This document shows, one piece after another, positions 10,271 to 19,860 of a stretch of 64,000 bases of DNA. Every line of letters starts with the position of its first letter. Position 1 is the stretch's first letter. The position numbers were made by a program, and so were the translations under genes. The notes under the pieces were generated by a model, which was given only the letters and a program-made list of their open reading frames with translations, was not told the DNA's origin and did not search any database. Source of the stretch: Candidatus Polarisedimenticolia bacterium (GTDB lineage Bacteria > Acidobacteriota > Polarisedimenticolia > Gp22-AA2 > AA152); assembly GCA_036004685.1 (NCBI GenBank), contig DASYRE010000043.1, positions 1 through 64,000 of the forward strand. Direction: 5' to 3'.

Positions 10271-12691
10271 TTGGAAGATCGCGCTACCGTAGAGCCCGAA
10301 GAGAGCGTCGACTCGCTGCGCTGCAGAATCGAGGAATACGAGCGCCGCTTCCGGCTGCTGGACGAGCAGATGCGCATCCTGGAGCGGGAGCGCCAGAAGC
10401 TCTCGGCCGTCGTCCACCAGACCGACGCCGGCTTCCTGGTCATGGACTCGGCGCCGAAGGTCATCTGGGCGAACTCGGTCTTCGCCCGCCGCTTCCTCGA
10501 CAGCTCCCATCCCGGCGCGCTGCTCGGGCAGCCGTGCCATCGCGTCCTGTGCGGCCGCGACGCCGCCTGCGAGGAGTGTCCCGCCGCACGCCCGTTCCAG
10601 TCGGCGCAGGTCGCGCATCACGAGCTCAAGATCGAGATCCACGGCCGTCCCCGCTATCTGTACGCCACGGCGATGCCGATCAAATCGATGACCGGGGAGA
10701 CCGATCAGGTCATCGTCATGGTCCAGGACGTCTCCAACCTCACGGTGCTCCAGCAGTCGCAGCAGGCGCTCCGCGCCAGCGAAGAGAAGTTCCGATCGAT
10801 CGTCCTCAACGCCGCCGCCGGGGTCGTCATGGTGAACCCCGAAGGCCGCCTCATCATGGTCAATCCCGCCTACTGCCGCTTCCTCGGCTACACGGAGGCG
10901 GAGCTTCTCGAGCGCACCGTGATGGACATCACCCATCCCGAGGATCTGGAGAAGACCCACAACGCCTTCCCGCAGCCGGACGGGAGCTATCCGCGCACCA
11001 TCGAGTTCGAGAAACGCTACATTCGCAAGGACGGCACGATCGCCTGGGCCCACGTCAGCGCCTCGTGGCTCGTCGACGAATCGGGCCGCCCGCGCAACGC
11101 GGTCGCGCTGATCCTCGACGTGGGGGAGCGGAAGCGCGCCGAGCAGGAGCTGCGCAGCAGCGAGGCCAGGAAGGGGGCCATCCTGGTCACGGCGCTCGAC
11201 GCGATTATCTCCATCGATCACGAGGGTCGCATCACCGAATTCAACCCGGCCGCGGAATCGCTCTTCGGCTACTGCCGAGAGGAGGCTCTGGGCTCCCGGA
11301 TGGCCGAGCTCGTCATTCCGCCTTCCCTGCGCGAAGCGCATCAGAAAGGCTTCCACCGCTACCTCGCGAGCGGCGAGTCCAACCTCATTGGGAAGCACAT
11401 GGAGCTGACGGCGCGGCGCAAGGACGGCTCGGAAGTCCCGGTCGAGATCGCGTTCAACCGGGTGCCTCTGACCGGACCTCCCGCGTTCACCGGCTACATC
11501 CGGGACCTGACCGAGCGCAAGCGCACGGAAGCGGCGCTGCGCGAGCGCGAGGAACAGCTGCGCCACTCCCAGAAGATGGAGGCCGTCGGAACGCTGGCCG
11601 GGGGGATCGCGCACGACTTCAACAACATCCTGACGGGGATCCTCGGCTACGCCGATCTCCTGCAGATCCAATCGAACCCGGGTGACAAGGTGCACCACGC
11701 GGCGGAAGTGATCGCCAAGGGGGCGACCCGCGCGGCGAAGCTCACGCAGCAGCTCCTCGGCTTCGCCCGTAAGGGGAAGAACCAGAACATACCGATCGAT
11801 CTCCATGCCGTCGTCCAGGAAGTCGTGACGCTCCTGACCGGCAGCCTGCCAGCCGACGTCCGCGTCCAGGCGGACCTCGCGGTCGATCCGTTCTGGGTGC
11901 GCGGCGATCCGGTCCAGCTCAGCCAGGTGATTCTCAATCTGGGGATGAACGCCGCCGATGCGATGCCGCATGGAGGCGTTCTCTCGATCCGGACCCGGCG
12001 TGTCGAGCCTTCCGCGGAAATACTGCGCCGCCACCCCGGCTTCGATCCCGGCAGCCGCCTGCTGCTTCACATCGCCGACACCGGGACCGGCATTCCCGAA
12101 TCGATTCGCGGGCGAATCTTCGAGCCGTTCTTCACCACCAAGGCGGACGGCAAGGGAAGCGGCATGGGGCTGGCCATGGTCTACGGAACCGTCCAGAACC
12201 ACGGCGGCTTCATCGAGGTGGACAGCCGGATCGGGCAGGGCACGGAGTTCTTCATCTACCTGCCCGAGGCCTCTCCGAAAGCCGGCGTGGATCGCCGCCC
12301 GCCGCGAGGCCAGGCGATTCAGGGAACCGGAAGGATTCTCGTGGTGGACGACGAGGAGACGGTCCGCGGCGTCGCCCGGGAGTTCCTGAAGCGCCTGGGA
12401 TATCAGGTGCTGACGGCGGCGGACGGGCAGGAGGCGGTCGAGACCTACCGGGCGTCCGCCGAGGAGATCGACCTGGTCATCCTCGACCTGGTGATGCCGC
12501 GGCTGGGAGGACGGGAATGCTTCCGGGCGCTGAAGGAGATCAATCCCGAGGTTCGCGCCGTGTTGTGCACCGGGTACGGTTTCAACGTCGCCGCGCAGGA
12601 AATCCTGGATGAAGGGATGGCGGGGTTCCTGCAAAAGCCCTATCAGATGAGCCAGCTCTCCGAAGTCGTGGCCTCCGCCCTGAAGTCATGA
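10271..12691 (+). CDS. Hybrid sensor histidine kinase with three PAS domains and a C-terminal receiver
   Basis: An 806-residue soluble kinase. PAS1 (about 45-155) carries an unusual cysteine cluster, [15 protein letters not shown] (Cys89, 94, 100, 103). PAS2 (about 172-290) and PAS3 (about 300-415) follow. The HisKA box GGIAHDFNN puts the phosphorylated His at 448; ATPase boxes are [28 protein letters not shown] and [12 protein letters not shown] receiver domain (688-806) has Asp739 in VILDLVMP. I choose TTG 10271, with GGGAGG seven bases upstream, because the frame upstream overlaps the GAF gene and is not protein-like. No membrane segment, so it senses a cytoplasmic signal, possibly redox through the cysteine cluster. 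Confidence 0.88.
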   Translation: MEDRATVEPEESVDSLRCRIEEYERRFRLLDEQMRILERERQKLSAVVHQTDAGFLVMDSAPKVIWANSVFARRFLDSSHPGALLGQPCHRVLCGRDAACEECPAARPFQSAQVAHHELKIEIHGRPRYLYATAMPIKSMTGETDQVIVMVQDVSNLTVLQQSQQALRASEEKFRSIVLNAAAGVVMVNPEGRLIMVNPAYCRFLGYTEAELLERTVMDITHPEDLEKTHNAFPQPDGSYPRTIEFEKRYIRKDGTIAWAHVSASWLVDESGRPRNAVALILDVGERKRAEQELRSSEARKGAILVTALDAIISIDHEGRITEFNPAAESLFGYCREEALGSRMAELVIPPSLREAHQKGFHRYLASGESNLIGKHMELTARRKDGSEVPVEIAFNRVPLTGPPAFTGYIRDLTERKRTEAALREREEQLRHSQKMEAVGTLAGGIAHDFNNILTGILGYADLLQIQSNPGDKVHHAAEVIAKGATRAAKLTQQLLGFARKGKNQNIPIDLHAVVQEVVTLLTGSLPADVRVQADLAVDPFWVRGDPVQLSQVILNLGMNAADAMPHGGVLSIRTRRVEPSAEILRRHPGFDPGSRLLLHIADTGTGIPESIRGRIFEPFFTTKADGKGSGMGLAMVYGTVQNHGGFIEVDSRIGQGTEFFIYLPEASPKAGVDRRPPRGQAIQGTGRILVVDDEETVRGVAREFLKRLGYQVLTAADGQEAVETYRASAEEIDLVILDLVMPRLGGRECFRALKEINPEVRAVLCTGYGFNVAAQEILDEGMAGFLQKPYQMSQLSEVVASALKS

Positions 12692-12767
12692 GCCTCTCGC
12701 CGTCGGTCTCGCGCCGGTAGCTCCCCGAGTACTGCCGCTCGCGCGGTCGGCCACCCGCCAAGCCAGT

Positions 12768-12793
12768 CGCCTCCTTCCCTGACTCAGGAGGCG
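12768..12793. terminator. Bidirectional terminator candidate between convergent genes
   Basis: Inverted repeat CGCCTCCT (12768-12775) and AGGAGGCG (12786-12793) with a 10-base loop, followed on the plus strand by CTTTC. It lies between the convergent kinase gene and the small gene ending at 12797. Confidence 0.5.
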
Positions 12794-12796
12794 CTT

Positions 12797-13108
12797 TCAC
12801 TCCAGACGGAACTCGATCCGGTAGATGAGATCGCTGGCATTCCGGAGGATCCAGCCGAGGAAGGCTCCGGTGAGCATCCCGTTGGACCGATCCTGGATCC
12901 GGCCCCGGAACTTGCCGCCGCTCTGGATGAGCTTGACGTCCCCTTTGTGCGTCACGGCCTGCTTGTGACGCCACAAGGCCCAGCCCTCCTTGCCGCGCTT
13001 CCTCTTGTCGATCCAAAAGACGAAGCGGGGATTGGCGCGCAGCCGATCGTTGAGGTCGTCCAGCCCCTTTCCCTGCACGAACACCAGATCGCAATTTACC
13101 GAGAGCAT
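12797..13108 (-). CDS. Uncharacterised small protein (103 residues)
   Basis: I do not recognise this protein. It is basic in the middle (FVFWIDKRKRGKEGWALWRH) with a C-terminal stretch GMLTGAFLGWILRNASDLIY that is moderately hydrophobic. The start is convincing: ATG 13108 preceded by GGAGGTGG five bases upstream. Composition is less GC-biased at third positions than the overlapping frames, and a hairpin separates it from the convergent kinase gene. No signal peptide. Probably a real cytoplasmic protein of unknown function. Confidence 0.6.
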   Translation of the reverse strand: MLSVNCDLVFVQGKGLDDLNDRLRANPRFVFWIDKRKRGKEGWALWRHKQAVTHKGDVKLIQSGGKFRGRIQDRSNGMLTGAFLGWILRNASDLIYRIEFRLE

Positions 13109-13690
13109 TTGGCCACCTCCACGGTTCCGTCCGCCGGGCCCAGCCCGGTTTCTGTAATTCTACGCCTATGTTTCTGGTTGTTGTTTTCTTCGCGCTGAAA
13201 GAAGACCTTGGCGAATCACTTCCGAGAATCGGCCTTCAATCTTCCAGACCGAGGATTGTCCTCGGGTTCCTTGTGGACTTGCGAAGGAGAGGAGAACCCT
13301 CGTGATTTCTATGCGACAGGCCCCCGGCCCGACCTGCGTTCTCAGTCCGAGGCAGCTCCCGACGGATCACGACCATGACGGCGGACCCCCCGATCCGCGA
13401 ATATCAGAGTGATCAACCGTCGAAAGAAGCTCCTCGATCGTCTTCCGCCCCGCCTATGCCCGCAAACGGAGGAGTCGGCCCCAATGACCGCACCAACTTG
13501 ACCGGTCGTTCCATATCAGAAATAGAGCGTGCTTGCGCGCGCTAGGTTGGTGTACACTAGGCGTCATCTTGCATACTGGCGGACAGTTAGGCAGCGGGGC
13601 CTGCCTGGCCGCAATGTCGCTGCCCCGGCCGGAGCAGAGGCTGAACCAATCATTGCGGACGCAGTGCCCATCGCGCGTCTGGATGAAGTG
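13109..13690. other. 582-bp intergenic region before kaiC
   Basis: No convincing gene or RNA. A TTGACC at 13498-13503 could be a -35 element for the kai operon, but no good -10 follows at the right distance (AATAGA at 13521). The sequence is less GC-rich than the coding regions. Confidence 0.4.
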
Positions 13691-15472
13691 ATGAGTAAAA
13701 GCACAGTCAAGCAGAACCCGGCTATCCGTTCCCTCCCCAAGACACCGACCGGGATCGAGGGTCTCGATGAAATCACCGGCGGCGGGCTGCCGCGCGGCCG
13801 GCCCACGCTCATCTGCGGCAGCGCGGGCTGCGGCAAGACCCTGTTCGCCATGGAGTTTCTCGTTCACGGGGCCACCGAGTTCGGCGAGCCCGGCGTCTTC
13901 ATGGCCTTCGAGGAGACTGCCGGGGAGCTGGCCCAGAACGTCCGTTCCCTCGGCTTCGACCTGGAGGAGCTGGCTGCCCGGAACAAGCTGCTGGTCGATT
14001 ACGTCCACGTCGAGCGGAGCGAGATCGAGGAGACCGGCGAGTACGATCTCGAAGGCCTGTTCATCCGCCTGGGCCACGCGATCGACACCGTGGGAGCCCA
14101 GCGCGTCGTGCTCGACACCATCGAGACGCTCTTCGGCGGCCTGTCCAACTCCACCATCCTGCGCTCGGAGCTGCGGCGGCTGTTCCGCTGGCTCAAAGAC
14201 AAGGGAGTGACCGCGGTCATCACCGGCGAGCGCGGCAGGGGAGAAATGCTCACCCGTCAGGGACTGGAAGAGTACGTCTCCGATTGCGTCATCGTGCTCG
14301 ACCACCGCGTCACCGAGAACCTCTCGACCCGGCGGCTGCGCATCGTCAAGTACCGGGGCACGTTCCACGGCACCAACGAATACCCGTTCGTCATCGGCGA
14401 GACTGGGATCTCCGTCCTGCCGATCACTTCGCTGGGCCTGCGGCACAAAGTATCGGAGGAACGGATCTCCACCGGCGTCCCCCGGCTCGACGCCATGCTC
14501 GGAGACGAGGGAGTGTACCGCGGCAGCACCGTGCTCCTCTCCGGTACGGCGGGCACCGGCAAGACGAGCCTGGCGGCCTATTTCGCCGACGCCACCTGCC
14601 GGCGCGGCGAGCGCTGCCTCTATCTTGCCTTCGAGGAGTCGGAAAGCCAGATGGTCCGCAACCTGCGCTCCATCAGCCTCGACCTGGCGCCGTGGCTCGA
14701 GAAGGGCCTTCTGCGCTTCCACGCCACCCGCCCCACGTCCTACGGGCTGGAGGCGCATCTGGCTATGCTGCACAAGCTGGTCAACGACTTCCAGCCGCGC
14801 GTGGTGATCGTGGACCCAATCACCAACTTCCTCAAAGCGAGCACGCAGACTGAATCCGTGGCGATGCTGACGCGGCTGATCGATTTCCTCAAGGACAAGC
14901 AGATCACCGCCCTGTTCACCAGCCTGACCCACGGCGAGGACGGCATCGCTCTGGAGCAGACCGGAGTCGGCATCTCCTCCCTCATCGACACCTGGATCTT
15001 GATGCGCGACATCGAGCTGGGCGGCGAGCGCAACCGCGGCATTTACGTCCTGAAGTCGCGTGGCATGGCCCATTCCAACCAGATCCGCGAGTTCCTCCTG
15101 ACGGACCACGGCGTCGATCTGCAGGACATCTACGTCGGTCCGGAGGGAGTGCTCACCGGATCACTGCGGCTTGCCCAGGAGGCGCGCGAGCTGGCCGCCG
15201 CGCTGAGCCGGCAGCAGGAGATCGACCGTCGCCAACGCGACCTGGAGCGCAAGCGCCGGTCCGTGGAGGCCCAGATGGCCGTCCAGCGACGAGAGTTCGA
15301 CGCGGAGGAGGAAGAGCTGAAGCGGTTCATCGCCCAGGAGCAGGCGGCCATTGCCCAGATTCGGCAGGAGCGTGAACAGATGGCCCGCAGCCGCAAGGCC
15401 GACGCGCCGGCCAAGACCAAAAGGAACCGTACTCCTCGAATTGCGTCCCAGGAGGATGCCCATGGAAGATGA
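13691..15472 (+). CDS. kaiC: KaiC-family circadian clock ATPase/autokinase with coiled-coil tail
   Basis: Two RecA-like domains. CI has Walker A GSAGCGKT (43-50) and the glutamate pair in FMAFEET (74-75). CII has GTAGTGKT (285-292) and LAFEESES. The CII phosphorylation segment reads [11 protein letters not shown]: Thr424, Ser429 and Ser430 align with Thr426, Ser431 and Thr432 of Synechococcus KaiC, so the third site is Ser. An Arg/Glu-rich coiled coil (about 491-565) and basic tail follow, making it 593 residues against the usual 519. Start ATG 13691 gives [10 protein letters not shown]; the site is weak and upstream in-frame codons exist. kaiB overlaps its end by 11 bases. No kaiA is seen. 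Confidence 0.93.
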   Translation: MSKSTVKQNPAIRSLPKTPTGIEGLDEITGGGLPRGRPTLICGSAGCGKTLFAMEFLVHGATEFGEPGVFMAFEETAGELAQNVRSLGFDLEELAARNKLLVDYVHVERSEIEETGEYDLEGLFIRLGHAIDTVGAQRVVLDTIETLFGGLSNSTILRSELRRLFRWLKDKGVTAVITGERGRGEMLTRQGLEEYVSDCVIVLDHRVTENLSTRRLRIVKYRGTFHGTNEYPFVIGETGISVLPITSLGLRHKVSEERISTGVPRLDAMLGDEGVYRGSTVLLSGTAGTGKTSLAAYFADATCRRGERCLYLAFEESESQMVRNLRSISLDLAPWLEKGLLRFHATRPTSYGLEAHLAMLHKLVNDFQPRVVIVDPITNFLKASTQTESVAMLTRLIDFLKDKQITALFTSLTHGEDGIALEQTGVGISSLIDTWILMRDIELGGERNRGIYVLKSRGMAHSNQIREFLLTDHGVDLQDIYVGPEGVLTGSLRLAQEARELAAALSRQQEIDRRQRDLERKRRSVEAQMAVQRREFDAEEEELKRFIAQEQAAIAQIRQEREQMARSRKADAPAKTKRNRTPRIASQEDAHGR

Positions 15473-15797
15473 GCGCAGCATACCGCAGAGCCTGGACGAT
15501 CTGACTGCCGCCAACCCGGACGTGTGGGAGCTGAGACTGTACGTCGCCGGCAAAACGGCCAAGTCGGTCGCCGCCTTTGAGAACCTCACCAGGCTGTGCG
15601 AGGAGCACCTTGCCGGCAAGTACAAGATCGAAGTGGTGGATCTGCTGATCCACCCGCAGCTGGCCAAGGGCGACCAGATCATCGCCATCCCCACCCTGGT
15701 CCGCAAGCTGCCCGAGCCGATCCGCAAAGTAATCGGCGATCTGTCGAACACGGAACGGACCCTGGTAGGTTTGCAACTGCGTCCAGTCAATACCTAG
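15462..15797 (+). CDS. kaiB: KaiB-family clock protein
   Basis: 111-residue thioredoxin-like protein matching KaiB along its length: [66 protein letters not shown]. In cyanobacteria, fold-switched KaiB binds the KaiC CI ring. The start ATG 15462 has AGGAGG six bases upstream, located inside the 3' end of kaiC, which indicates translational coupling; an ATG two codons earlier sits on the ribosome site itself. An N-terminal extension of about 20 residues precedes the core fold, as in KaiB2-type proteins. Confidence 0.95.
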   Translation: MEDERSIPQSLDDLTAANPDVWELRLYVAGKTAKSVAAFENLTRLCEEHLAGKYKIEVVDLLIHPQLAKGDQIIAIPTLVRKLPEPIRKVIGDLSNTERTLVGLQLRPVNT

Positions 15798-15859
15798 GAG
15801 CAACACGTCACGCACCCGACGAAACTTCCGCGGCGGGCGATATTCAAGAGGACCCGACC

Positions 15860-17104
15860 ATGACGCCCATCAGCGACGATTTGCAGCGCGACAACGAGGA
15901 ATTGCGCCAGCGACTGGAAGAAGCCGAGCAGGCCATCCAGGCCATCCGGGCCGGCGAAGTAGACGCCGTCCTCGTCGAAACCGAGCGGGAGCAGGTCTAC
16001 ACGCTGGAGACAGCCGACAATCCGTATCGCCTGCTGGTCACGCGGGTGCCCTACCCGGCGGCCACCCTCACCGACGACGGGTCGATCATCTGCTGCAACG
16101 GCCGCTTCGCCGACCTGCTCCAGCGGCCGCCCGCCTCCCTGCGCGGCCGCCCAATCGGCGACTTCGCGGCTCCCGAGAGCATCGCCAGCCTCAAAGCGCT
16201 GCTGCACGACGGCAGAACGATTGAGGTCCACGATACGGTCACCCTGCTGCGCGACGACGGCTCGCCGGCTTCGGCCTGCCTCGGCGTCAGCCCGTTGCGC
16301 GAAGGCGCTCTGGGCCTGTGCCTGATGGTCACCGATCTGACGGAGCGGAGGCATTACGAGGAGCTGCAGCGCACCCAGGCGGCCCTGCACGCCAGCGAAG
16401 AGCGGCTCAAGGACGCCGACCGCAAGAAGGACGAGTTCCTCGCCACCCTCGCCCACGAGCTGCGCAACCCGCTCGCCCCGCTGCGCAACGCCGCGCAGAT
16501 TCTCAAGGTCAAGTGCCCGCCCTTGCCGGAGCTGCAATGGGCGCAAGGAGTCATCGACCGTCAGGTGCAGCTGATGGCCCGGCTGCTCGACGACCTGCTC
16601 GACGTGTCCAGCATCTCGCGCAACACCCTCGAGCTGCGCACCGAGCCGATCGAGCTGGCGTCCGTCCTCGAAGCTGCCCTGGAAACCAGCCGTCCGGTCA
16701 TCGAAGCCTGCGGTCACGAGTTCGACGTCGCCCTGCCGTCCGAGCCGATCCACTTGAAGGCCGACCCGGTGCGACTGGCCCAGGTTTTCGCCAACCTCCT
16801 GAACAACGCCGCCAAGTATACCGAGAAAGGCGGCCGCATCTGTCTGAGCGTCGAGCGGAAGGGAAATGAAGTGACCGTGTCGGTCAAGGACAACGGCATC
16901 GGCATCATGGCTGAGATGCTGCCACGCATCTTTGACATTTTCTCACAGGCGAAACGGGGTCTGCTGCGGTCTCAGGGCGGGATCGGCATCGGCTTATCGC
17001 TCGTCAAGGGGTTGGTCGAGCTGCACGGGGGGAGCGTCGAGGCTAAAAGCGCCGGTCTGGGCCGGGGGAGCGAGTTCGTCGTCCACCTGCCGGTCGCCGC
17101 GTAA
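15860..17104 (+). CDS. PAS histidine kinase of the kai operon
   Basis: A 414-residue cytoplasmic kinase, probable output or input partner of the KaiBC pair. An N-terminal coiled coil (about 8-40) leads into a PAS domain (about 55-165). The HisKA box LATLAHELRNPLAPLRNAA has His199; ATPase motifs are VFANLLNNAAKYT, DNGIGI and GIGIGLSLV. The start ATG 15860 follows GAGGA by nine bases, 62 bases after kaiB. It lacks the KaiB-like sensor domain of cyanobacterial SasA, so direct KaiC binding through that fold is not expected. kaiC-kaiB-kinase sets are known from several non-cyanobacterial phyla. A MITE-like repeat follows 54 bases after the stop. Confidence 0.88.
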   Translation: MTPISDDLQRDNEELRQRLEEAEQAIQAIRAGEVDAVLVETEREQVYTLETADNPYRLLVTRVPYPAATLTDDGSIICCNGRFADLLQRPPASLRGRPIGDFAAPESIASLKALLHDGRTIEVHDTVTLLRDDGSPASACLGVSPLREGALGLCLMVTDLTERRHYEELQRTQAALHASEERLKDADRKKDEFLATLAHELRNPLAPLRNAAQILKVKCPPLPELQWAQGVIDRQVQLMARLLDDLLDVSSISRNTLELRTEPIELASVLEAALETSRPVIEACGHEFDVALPSEPIHLKADPVRLAQVFANLLNNAAKYTEKGGRICLSVERKGNEVTVSVKDNGIGIMAEMLPRIFDIFSQAKRGLLRSQGGIGIGLSLVKGLVELHGGSVEAKSAGLGRGSEFVVHLPVAA

Positions 17105-17158
17105 GACGCCCATCCGGAAACCGGCTCGTCCCAGCCGGATCCTCTGACCCAAAGCCTG

Positions 17159-17325
17159 CTAGTGTCGCGTCTCAAAAATCATGTTACATTCGGCCCCCGA
17201 TCCATCCCGGCTCGCCGCGTTGCGCCTCGCTTGCGTACCGCCTTGGGCGACGCTCTGGCGCGCCTTGCGATCCGGGCGCCTCGGCGACCTCGGTGTTTAA
17301 CATGATTTCCGAAACGCAACACTAG
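17159..17325 (+). repeat. MITE-like CTAG-ended repeat, copy 2 (complete)
   Basis: A 167-bp element flanked by CTAG at both ends. Imperfect terminal inverted repeats: left TGTCGCGTCTCAAAAATC and, read from the other end, TGTTGCGTTTCGGAAATC, both continuing into ATGTTA. Copy 1 is almost identical over 134 bp, and a diverged copy 3 lies at 49753-50018. No reading frame large enough for a transposase. CTAG flanks could be target duplications of an IS5-like (YTAR) or IS630-like (TA) transposase acting in trans. It fills the gap between the convergent kinase and M28 genes. Confidence 0.85.
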
Positions 17326-17364
17326 TCGGGGGGCGCGGTATCGGCACGCGCCCCGAAACGGCCT

Positions 17365-18354
17365 TCAACGCCTCGGGTCGTTTGCCAGGTGGACGGCGGT
17401 GTTGGCGATGCCATCGACGACGCCGGCCATCCGCCGATAGTCGAGCGTGTCGGCCGTGTCGGTCTTTCCATGGTAGTTCGGGTTGCGCATGAACGCCGTG
17501 TCGGTGACCATCAAGCCCGGATATCCCAAGGCCCAATAATTACGCTGGTCGGAGAGGTCGGAACCCAGGCTCACCGGTCCCGAATAGCTGACTGCCTGTA
17601 CCTCCGTGGCGCCGCGGAAGCATTTCTTGGCCGTGCGAACGAGGTCTCGATCGTCCCACCGGCCGACGAGCGCGATGAAGCGTCCGTTTCCCGGATAGAG
17701 GAGATGGATGAGCGGATTGACCTTCGGCTGCGTGGGACTGAAATAGCCGATCATCTCCAGGGAGATCATGGCTCGCACCTGCGCCGCCGACTTGGACAGC
17801 GCTCCCGCATGAATCGCGCTTCCCATGTCGGGGCTGCCGAAATAGGGGGGCTCTTCCGTGGAATAGGCGACCAGCTCCACGGGAGTGGCCAGGGTCTGCG
17901 GATCCAGCAAGCGGGTCAGCTCGAGGATTCCGGCGACGCCGCTGGCGTTGTCGTCCGCCCCCGGAAAGTCGCCGAAAGCGTCGTAGTGGGCGCCGACCAC
18001 GACCCGCGGCCCGGCGGCGGGACCCAAGAGGGCGATGAGATTGCGCATCGGGCGCCCTCCGGCTTGATAGACCTGCTCCGAGACCCTGGCGCGCGTGCGG
18101 CGGAACGCGGAAGCGATGTAGGTCGCGGCCCTCTCGAGCCCATCGGCGTCGTCGGCGCAGCGCGAATGATCCGGAGAGGCGAGGAAGCGCACGTGGGCCT
18201 CGAGGCGGCCGGGATCGGCGTGGAGCGCCGCCGAGTAAGGGACAGCGCCCAGGTTCGGCTGGCGAAGCGCCCATCCAAGCGCCAGCCCCAACGCGGTCGT
18301 GACGACGATTACTGCGGACGTGATTCGAAAGAGGCTCTGAAGGAACTTCCTCAT
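17365..18354 (-). CDS. M28-family zinc metallopeptidase, membrane-anchored or secreted
   Basis: 329 residues with an N-terminal hydrophobic helix (about 8-30) that is a signal anchor or signal peptide. The M28 metal ligands are visible: His and Asp in VVVGAHYDAFGDFPGADDNA, the Glu pair in YSTEEPPYFG, Asp in the SDLSDQ region and a C-terminal His in PNYHGKTDTADTL. Members are aminopeptidases or glutaminyl cyclases acting outside the cytoplasm. It is transcribed from the PAP2 gene 13 bases upstream. Confidence 0.88.
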   Translation of the reverse strand: MRKFLQSLFRITSAVIVVTTALGLALGWALRQPNLGAVPYSAALHADPGRLEAHVRFLASPDHSRCADDADGLERAATYIASAFRRTRARVSEQVYQAGGRPMRNLIALLGPAAGPRVVVGAHYDAFGDFPGADDNASGVAGILELTRLLDPQTLATPVELVAYSTEEPPYFGSPDMGSAIHAGALSKSAAQVRAMISLEMIGYFSPTQPKVNPLIHLLYPGNGRFIALVGRWDDRDLVRTAKKCFRGATEVQAVSYSGPVSLGSDLSDQRNYWALGYPGLMVTDTAFMRNPNYHGKTDTADTLDYRRMAGVVDGIANTAVHLANDPRR

Positions 18355-18367
18355 GCGCCGTTGGCTG

Positions 18368-19378
18368 TCACCAGGAATAGTTCCAGGCGAGGCCCACCTG
18401 ACCGGGGTCCGGGCCGATGATGGGCTGAAGGCTGGAGCGCGGCGGGTCGGACCCGTTCCTCCGGGCGAGCACCATTCGTCCCATGCTGTTGCCCAGCAAG
18501 GCGCCGGCGATGACGTCCGAAGGAAAGTGCCGGGCGAGCGCCACTCGCGAGACGCCGATCAAGCCTGCCGTGCCGTAGGCCAGCCAAGACACCCATTTAT
18601 GATCGGAGTACACGCCCGAGAAAACCGTGGCTACGGCGAACGCCCCGGTGGCATGTCCCGAGGGGAACGAGCCGACGTGCTCCCCTCGGGTCCGGTCGTA
18701 GTCGCCGAAGTCCCCGACGCCGGACGAGGAGGGACGGTTCCGTCCCGTCACGGCTTTGAGGACTGAGCTCCACAGTCCGGCGCTGAGGGCGGCCTCCGCC
18801 GAGAGGCTCGAGGCTTCGGCGAACCGGTCGTGTCCGCTCCACCGGCCCGCAAAGTAGCCAACCCCCAGCAGCACGATCCCCGTTCCCGCGTCCCCCAAGT
18901 CGGAAAAATAGCGCGCCCATCGCCTCGGAGTTCCCTGGGTATCCAAATGGAAATCGGCCTCGAGCTGGGCGTCGACGCCGCCGTTCTCGTCCCGGCTGGA
19001 GGCATAGGCAAGCGCGGTCGTCACGACGAACGGGGCGTAGAAAGCCGGGTTCCTGGCCTCTGAAGGAGCCCAAGTCCTGAAGAAAAATCGCTGATCTGTG
19101 AAGAAGCGCCGGAAGAAATTCGTCCGCCAGTAGGGCTTTTCCAGTGCAGGTTCGGAAGTTTCGGCGGCCTCGGAAGGATCCACCGCATCTTGCCCTGGGT
19201 TGGCGGGATCGATCGAATCCTCCTCTAATGATCCAGGAGGAGCAGGCGTCGCGTTGTCCGGAACGGCAGCCGGTGGCTCCGGGTCGACGGGGGCAGCAGC
19301 TTCGCCAGAAGGCGGCTCGCCAGCTCGGGCCAAATCATGCGGGAAGCCGGCCAGCAGAAGGGTGGCAATCAACGTCAT
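18368..19378 (-). CDS. PAP2-family phosphatase with acidic N-terminal linker
   Basis: Exported membrane phosphatase of the acid-phosphatase/lipid-phosphatase family. All three PAP2 motifs are present: KAVTGRNRP, PSGHATG and SRVALARHFPSD. A signal peptide MTLIATLLLAGFPHDLARA supports the start at ATG 19378; another ATG at 19438 gives 20 extra residues with no better ribosome site. A Pro/Glu/Asp-rich linker (about 20-80) precedes the catalytic region. The likely substrate is an isoprenyl or phospholipid phosphate. First gene of a two-gene operon with the M28 peptidase, divergent from the TonB receptor operon. Confidence 0.85.
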   Translation of the reverse strand: MTLIATLLLAGFPHDLARAGEPPSGEAAAPVDPEPPAAVPDNATPAPPGSLEEDSIDPANPGQDAVDPSEAAETSEPALEKPYWRTNFFRRFFTDQRFFFRTWAPSEARNPAFYAPFVVTTALAYASSRDENGGVDAQLEADFHLDTQGTPRRWARYFSDLGDAGTGIVLLGVGYFAGRWSGHDRFAEASSLSAEAALSAGLWSSVLKAVTGRNRPSSSGVGDFGDYDRTRGEHVGSFPSGHATGAFAVATVFSGVYSDHKWVSWLAYGTAGLIGVSRVALARHFPSDVIAGALLGNSMGRMVLARRNGSDPPRSSLQPIIGPDPGQVGLAWNYSW

Positions 19379-19678
19379 GACTGAGATTCTTCGACAAGCT
19401 CGGGCGTGTGGCTTCACAACAAACATTCTCGGCCTCATCGTCGCAGAAGACCAATTCCGAACTGGTGTCGAGCGGTGCGGATACAGCAGCGCGCCGGGGC
19501 GAGCGAGCCCGCACCGAGCAGGGACGTCGGGATTTTGACGTGAGCCGAGCGACCCGCTTGGCGGAGGCCGCGTCCCCTAGGCCGTGGAATAGAACCCGTC
19601 CCGCATTTCCTTTGCCTTCCGAAAGATGCGGTGGCAGGAGGATACTTCGTCGGGTATTGCGCAAATTCATGTTCCGCC

Positions 19679-19706
19679 TTGACTTGGCGGCCTCGCCGAC
19701 TAGATT
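19679..19706 (+). promoter_or_regulatory. Promoter of the TonB receptor/YfiR/kinase operon
   Basis: TTGACT (19679-19684), a 16-base spacer and TAGATT (19701-19706). This would give a leader of about 148 bases before the GTG start at 19861. I see no recognised riboswitch in the leader, though it contains several GC-rich inverted segments. Confidence 0.6.
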
Positions 19707-19860
19707 ACAACCTCATCGGACGCCCGTGAGGATGCGAAACGGTGCGGCCGTCCGGGTTTGCCGAATTCTACGGGGAAACTGCGTCCCGATAGAGGTACCA
19801 GGTGGGCCGGGCCATATCGTTGACTGGTTTCGCATCTGGAGAGTGAGGGAGACAGCCAAA

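Noticed and set aside
13551-13559. ACACTAG resembling a repeat end
   Set aside because: Only the last seven bases match; no inverted-repeat body or second end nearby.
19707-19860. Possible riboswitch in the TonB receptor leader
   Set aside because: I could not match conserved cobalamin, c-di-GMP or other riboswitch core bases; only unspecific GC-rich pairing is seen.
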